Part shown: positions 13,006-14,916 of the stretch, in pieces
Numbering within the stretch: position 1 is the stretch's first letter
Layout of the letters: every line of letters starts with the position of its first letter
Origin: an uncultured Collinsella sp.
GTDB taxonomy: Bacteria > Actinomycetota > Coriobacteriia > Coriobacteriales > Coriobacteriaceae
Assembly (NCBI GenBank): GCA_900551555.1
Contig: URWC01000033.1
Span: 1-14,916, forward strand
Length of the DNA: 14,916 nucleotides
Direction of reading: 5' to 3'
Position numbers and translations under genes: made by a program
Notes under the pieces: generated by a model
Databases searched by the model: none
Told to the model about the DNA's origin: nothing
What the model saw: only the letters and a program-made list of their open reading frames with translations

Positions 13006-13479
13006 ATGATTTACGGTGCACTGGGCGATATCGAGGAGTACCGCGGAATGCTCAAGGGCCTCGACGTGCTGATTGATTGGCTCGAGGAGAACGATCCGGC
13101 GGAGCTCGAGGTCGGCAGCCATCCGATTCTGGGCGACAAGGTCTTTGCGAATGTCATGGCTCCCACGACTCGTCCCGAGGCCGAGGCTCACTACGAGACG
13201 CATCAGCGCTATCACGACCTGCAGATCGACATTGAGGGTCGCGAGGCCTTTAAGGTTGCCACGGGCAGTCTGACGCTGGTCCAGGAGTTTGACGAGAAGG
13301 ACGACTACGATCTGGTCGATTCCGACGCTTCGATCGCCGGCGATCTTGCTGACGACAAGTTTGCGCTGTTTGTTGCCGGCGAGCCTCATATGCCCACGCT
13401 CGAGTTCTCGGGCGATGGCGCGCAGCCGGTCAAGAAGATCTGCTTTAAGCTGCTTGCAGATGCTTACTGGGAGGAGTAA
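13006..13479 (+). CDS. YhcH/YjgK/YiaL family protein
   Basis: The 157-residue cytosolic protein has the cupin-like beta-sandwich family features 'FANVMAPTT' (47-55), 'HYETHQRYHDLQIDIEG' (62-78) with candidate metal ligands Glu64, His66, His70 and Asp71, 'AGEPHMPT' (124-131, His128) and 'VKKICFKL' (142-149). Members occur in amino-sugar and sialic acid operons; E. coli YhcH (NanQ) acts as a sialic acid anomerase. A similar mutarotase or anomer-clearing role on an amino sugar or its phosphate is plausible here, next to the epimerase-like and kinase genes, but the substrate is not shown by sequence. The ATG follows GAGGGGA. It ends this unit and is followed by a strong terminator. Confidence 0.88.
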   Translation: MIYGALGDIEEYRGMLKGLDVLIDWLEENDPAELEVGSHPILGDKVFANVMAPTTRPEAEAHYETHQRYHDLQIDIEGREAFKVATGSLTLVQEFDEKDDYDLVDSDASIAGDLADDKFALFVAGEPHMPTLEFSGDGAQPVKKICFKLLADAYWEE

Positions 13480-13508
13480 CGAGCTGCTCGGCTGAGCTGT
13501 TCGTCTGA

Positions 13509-13538
13509 TGGCGTGATTTCCCTAAGGGAATCACGCCA
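13509..13538 (+). repeat. First of two similar palindromic hairpins
   Basis: TGGCGTGAT, a bulged T, then TCCC pairs with GGGA-ATCACGCCA around a TAA loop. The 24-base unit 13512-13535 recurs at 13552-13575 with two mismatches, exactly 40 bases on, inside the terminator stem. Confidence 0.7.
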
Positions 13539-13540
13539 CG

Positions 13541-13597
13541 ACCCCGCCAAGCGTGTTTTCCCTAGGGGAATCACGTTTGGCGGGGTTTTCTGTTTTT
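13541..13597 (+). terminator. Intrinsic terminator after the YhcH-family gene
   Basis: A 15-bp stem (13541-13555 with 13572-13586, one G-T pair) encloses an inner TTTCCC/GGGGAA hairpin and is followed by TTTTCTGTTTTT. It closes the epimerase-kinase-YhcH unit. Confidence 0.9.
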
Positions 13598-13612
13598 GAA
13601 TAGGGAAGCTGT

Positions 13613-14235
13613 TTATTTGCGAAGAACATCGGCTAGCCGCAGGATTGAAGTCATCGACCGATAAGTGAGTTCCACCTTTTCGCCCGCAAGCAGTCGTTTC
13701 GATTGAATCTCATCCAGCCCCACAAGCCGAGAGAACAACGAACTGCTCATCGTGCCCTCGTCAATTGATTCCCTTATGGTCTTCAAAACGTCCGTATCAT
13801 GAAGCGACGCCGAGCTGTAGGGGGCAACACGAGCGGAACTCTCAATTAACGACGAGACAAAAGGATGGAGATGCTTTGGACATAGTCCATCAAACACCAC
13901 ATCCCCATTGTCATCCGAGCCGACCAGGCGCCAAGTATAATGATCGACCCAGTCATCTCCGTCATATATGGCGTCCATGAGCAACTTCCCGTCTAGAGAG
14001 AGAAACCTATTTGGACATCGGGGCGCAAGACCGCAATCCATATCGGGCCTGCAGCAGCTCCAACCCAACGCACCACATAGGTTCCCTTTCGTACATGTGT
14101 ATCAATCTGCCCCGAAATGCCGGTGAATGCAATTCCAGACCCGATTGTCGGATAGCAATCGACGTATTTTTGTTTTCCGCTCACAACCTTGTATAGATAT
14201 ATCGTTCCAGCAAAAGAGAAGGTATCGTGGCTATT
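13613..14235 (-). pseudogene. Frameshifted hypothetical gene with a possible helix-turn-helix end
   Basis: Two minus-strand frames join end to end. The upstream one (14235 to 13993) encodes a plausible stretch including 'YVDCYPTIGSGIAFTGISGQ' and 'GTYVVRWVGAAAGPIWIAVL', then stops at TAG right after a TC-repeat (13995-14003). The downstream one continues as LDGKLLMDAIYDGDDWVDHY to a stop at 13613. Removing one dinucleotide from the repeat fuses them into one protein of about 205 residues. No ATG with a ribosome site starts either part; an in-frame stop lies at 14236-14238. The C-terminal 45 residues ('FSRLVGLDEIQSKRLLAGE', then a Leu-rich helix) loosely resemble an XRE-type helix-turn-helix. 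Codon use includes ATA, AGG and CTA, unlike the neighbours, which suggests acquired DNA. The family is not recognised. If unspliced, only the 13613-14041 part would be a short ORF. Confidence 0.55.
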
Positions 14236-14373
14236 TTAAATCTATATGGCCAATTCGAGCCCTCACCATGGCAATTGTTGCAGCTGGGTTTCTTTTCATT
14301 AAAATTTCACTTTGGTAAATCCCCGCCCCCTAAGCATTAAATCCGAAGTCCACCGAGTGGGCGAATCGGCAAC

Positions 14374-14396
14374 AAAAAAGCCGCCCGAAGGCGGCT
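14374..14396 (-). terminator. Terminator of the tRNA gene
   Basis: On the minus strand, AGCCGCC and GGCGGCT form a 7-bp stem with a TTCG loop followed by six T. It starts 12 bases after the tRNA 3' end. Confidence 0.9.
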
Positions 14397-14407
14397 ATCT
14401 TGTGCAA

Positions 14408-14483
14408 TGGAGCCAGCGACCGGGCTCGAACCGGTGACCCCCGCTTTACGAGAGCGGTGCTCTACCAACTGAGCTACGCTGGC
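14408..14483 (-). tRNA. tRNA-Thr (anticodon CGT)
   Basis: The minus strand folds as a complete tRNA of 76 bases including the encoded CCA. The acceptor stem is GCCAGCG with CGCTGGC, the D arm GCTCAGTTGGTAGAGC, the anticodon stem CCGCT with AGCGG around loop CTCGTAA, giving anticodon CGT (reads ACG, threonine), and the T arm ACCGG-TTCGAGC-CCGGT. The discriminator base is T, as usual for few tRNAs but compatible with threonine tRNAs. It is a single-gene unit with its own terminator. Its 3' end faces the atypical frameshifted gene. Confidence 0.96.
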
Positions 14484-14522
14484 GGCCATGTGGTGACGCA
14501 ACTGAGGCGTCAACGGCTGTCT

Positions 14523-14551
14523 ATGATACGGGACATCGCACATCCGTGCAA
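14523..14551 (-). promoter_or_regulatory. Candidate promoter of tRNA-Thr
   Basis: On the minus strand, TTGCAC (14546-14551) and TATCAT (14523-14528) are separated by exactly 17 bases. The start of transcription would be near 14516, about 33 bases before the mature tRNA. The leader contains a TGACGC/GCGTCA inverted repeat (14494-14512). Confidence 0.4.
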
Positions 14552-14640
14552 GTGTTCTGACGGCTTTTCTCACTTTAAATGCACTAATATTGGAGACGTG
14601 ATGTCTCGCTCTTACGAGTCTCAAACAGAATGGGACTGTC

Positions 14641-14916
14641 ATGGCTCAACCCAAGATTTTCCTCACGCGTATCGATGACCGTTTCATTTACGGGCAAGAC
14701 GTTGAGCTGTGGAATGAGGCGGTTGGTTCCAACCTCGTCCTCATCGTCAACGATGAGATCGCGGCGGATTCGCGCAAGTGGGCACCCATGAGGGTGGCGA
14801 CACCCGATGGCGTATGGACGCGGTTCTTCTCGGTCCAAAGGACGATTGACATTATTCATACCGCGACGCCGCGCCAATGGATCTGCAGGCGGCCTGCGAC
14901 GAGCGGACCGGCATGA
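14641..14916 (+). pseudogene. Truncated PTS EIIB paralogue lacking the active-site histidine
   Basis: Residues 1-79 align without gaps to the intact EIIB at 4183, with 40 identities, including 'FLTRIDDRFIYGQ' and 'TRFFSVQRTIDII'. The phosphorylated His17 is replaced by Tyr17 (codon TAC at 14689-14691; one base from CAC). After 'TATPRQ' (codon ending 14877) the similarity stops abruptly and 12 unrelated residues lead to a TGA at the window end, so half of the 160-residue domain is missing. No convincing ribosome site precedes the ATG. It therefore cannot perform phosphotransfer and is most likely a relic of a second mannose-family PTS operon. A short expressed protein acting as a decoy or regulator is possible but unsupported. 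A database might list it as a short CDS. Confidence 0.75.

Noticed and set aside
13509..13597. Start of a CRISPR array (two similar repeats)
   Set aside because: There are only two units, both palindromic, with a 16-base gap between units, and the second is part of a terminator stem.

Overview
The window looks like a chromosomal segment of a GC-rich gut actinobacterium of the Coriobacteriia, most likely Collinsella or a close relative. This is an inference from GC-rich codon use, strong AAGGAG-type ribosome sites and the gene content; no 16S or other definitive marker is present.

Layout. Positions 1-2870 hold housekeeping or unrelated genes: the 3' end of a helical protein of unknown function, an NAD-type isocitrate dehydrogenase, and a membrane-anchored SurA-N-like protein closed by a strong terminator. 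A 550-bp non-coding regulatory region dense in inverted repeats follows. From 3422 to 6628 lies a five-gene operon for a mannose-family PTS permease: EIIA (agaF-like), a YajC-like protein, EIIB (agaV-like), EIIC (agaW-like) and EIID (agaD-like). A GntR/HutC regulator (6814-7545), AgaS deaminase/isomerase (7660-8826) and an N-acetylhexosamine-6-phosphate deacetylase (8944-10113) follow, each bounded by a terminator-like hairpin or its own promoter. A convergent flavodoxin-family gene separates these from an aldose-1-epimerase-like (LacX/GalM) gene, a LacC/PfkB sugar-phosphate kinase, the decayed 3' end of a second nagA, and a YhcH-family gene. The last part has twin hairpins, a frameshifted gene, tRNA-Thr(CGT) on the minus strand, and a truncated EIIB paralogue whose phosphorylatable histidine is replaced by tyrosine.

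How it fits together. The set matches the N-acetylgalactosamine (Aga) pathway: the PTS makes GalNAc-6-P, the deacetylase makes GalN-6-P, AgaS makes tagatose-6-P, and the LacC-like kinase makes tagatose-1,6-bisphosphate. No tagatose-bisphosphate aldolase is in the window. The epimerase-like and YhcH-like proteins would fit anomer interconversion of sugars. The same 13-bp sequence, built around the dyad TGGT-N4-ACCA, lies just downstream of the predicted PTS promoter and just upstream of the agaS -10 box, so the GntR protein probably controls both units.

Points most worth a second look are the roughly 85-residue insert in EIID, the YajC-like gene inside the PTS operon, the shared operator, the nagA remnant, the His-to-Tyr EIIB relic, and a leader helix that could cover the EIIA ribosome site.
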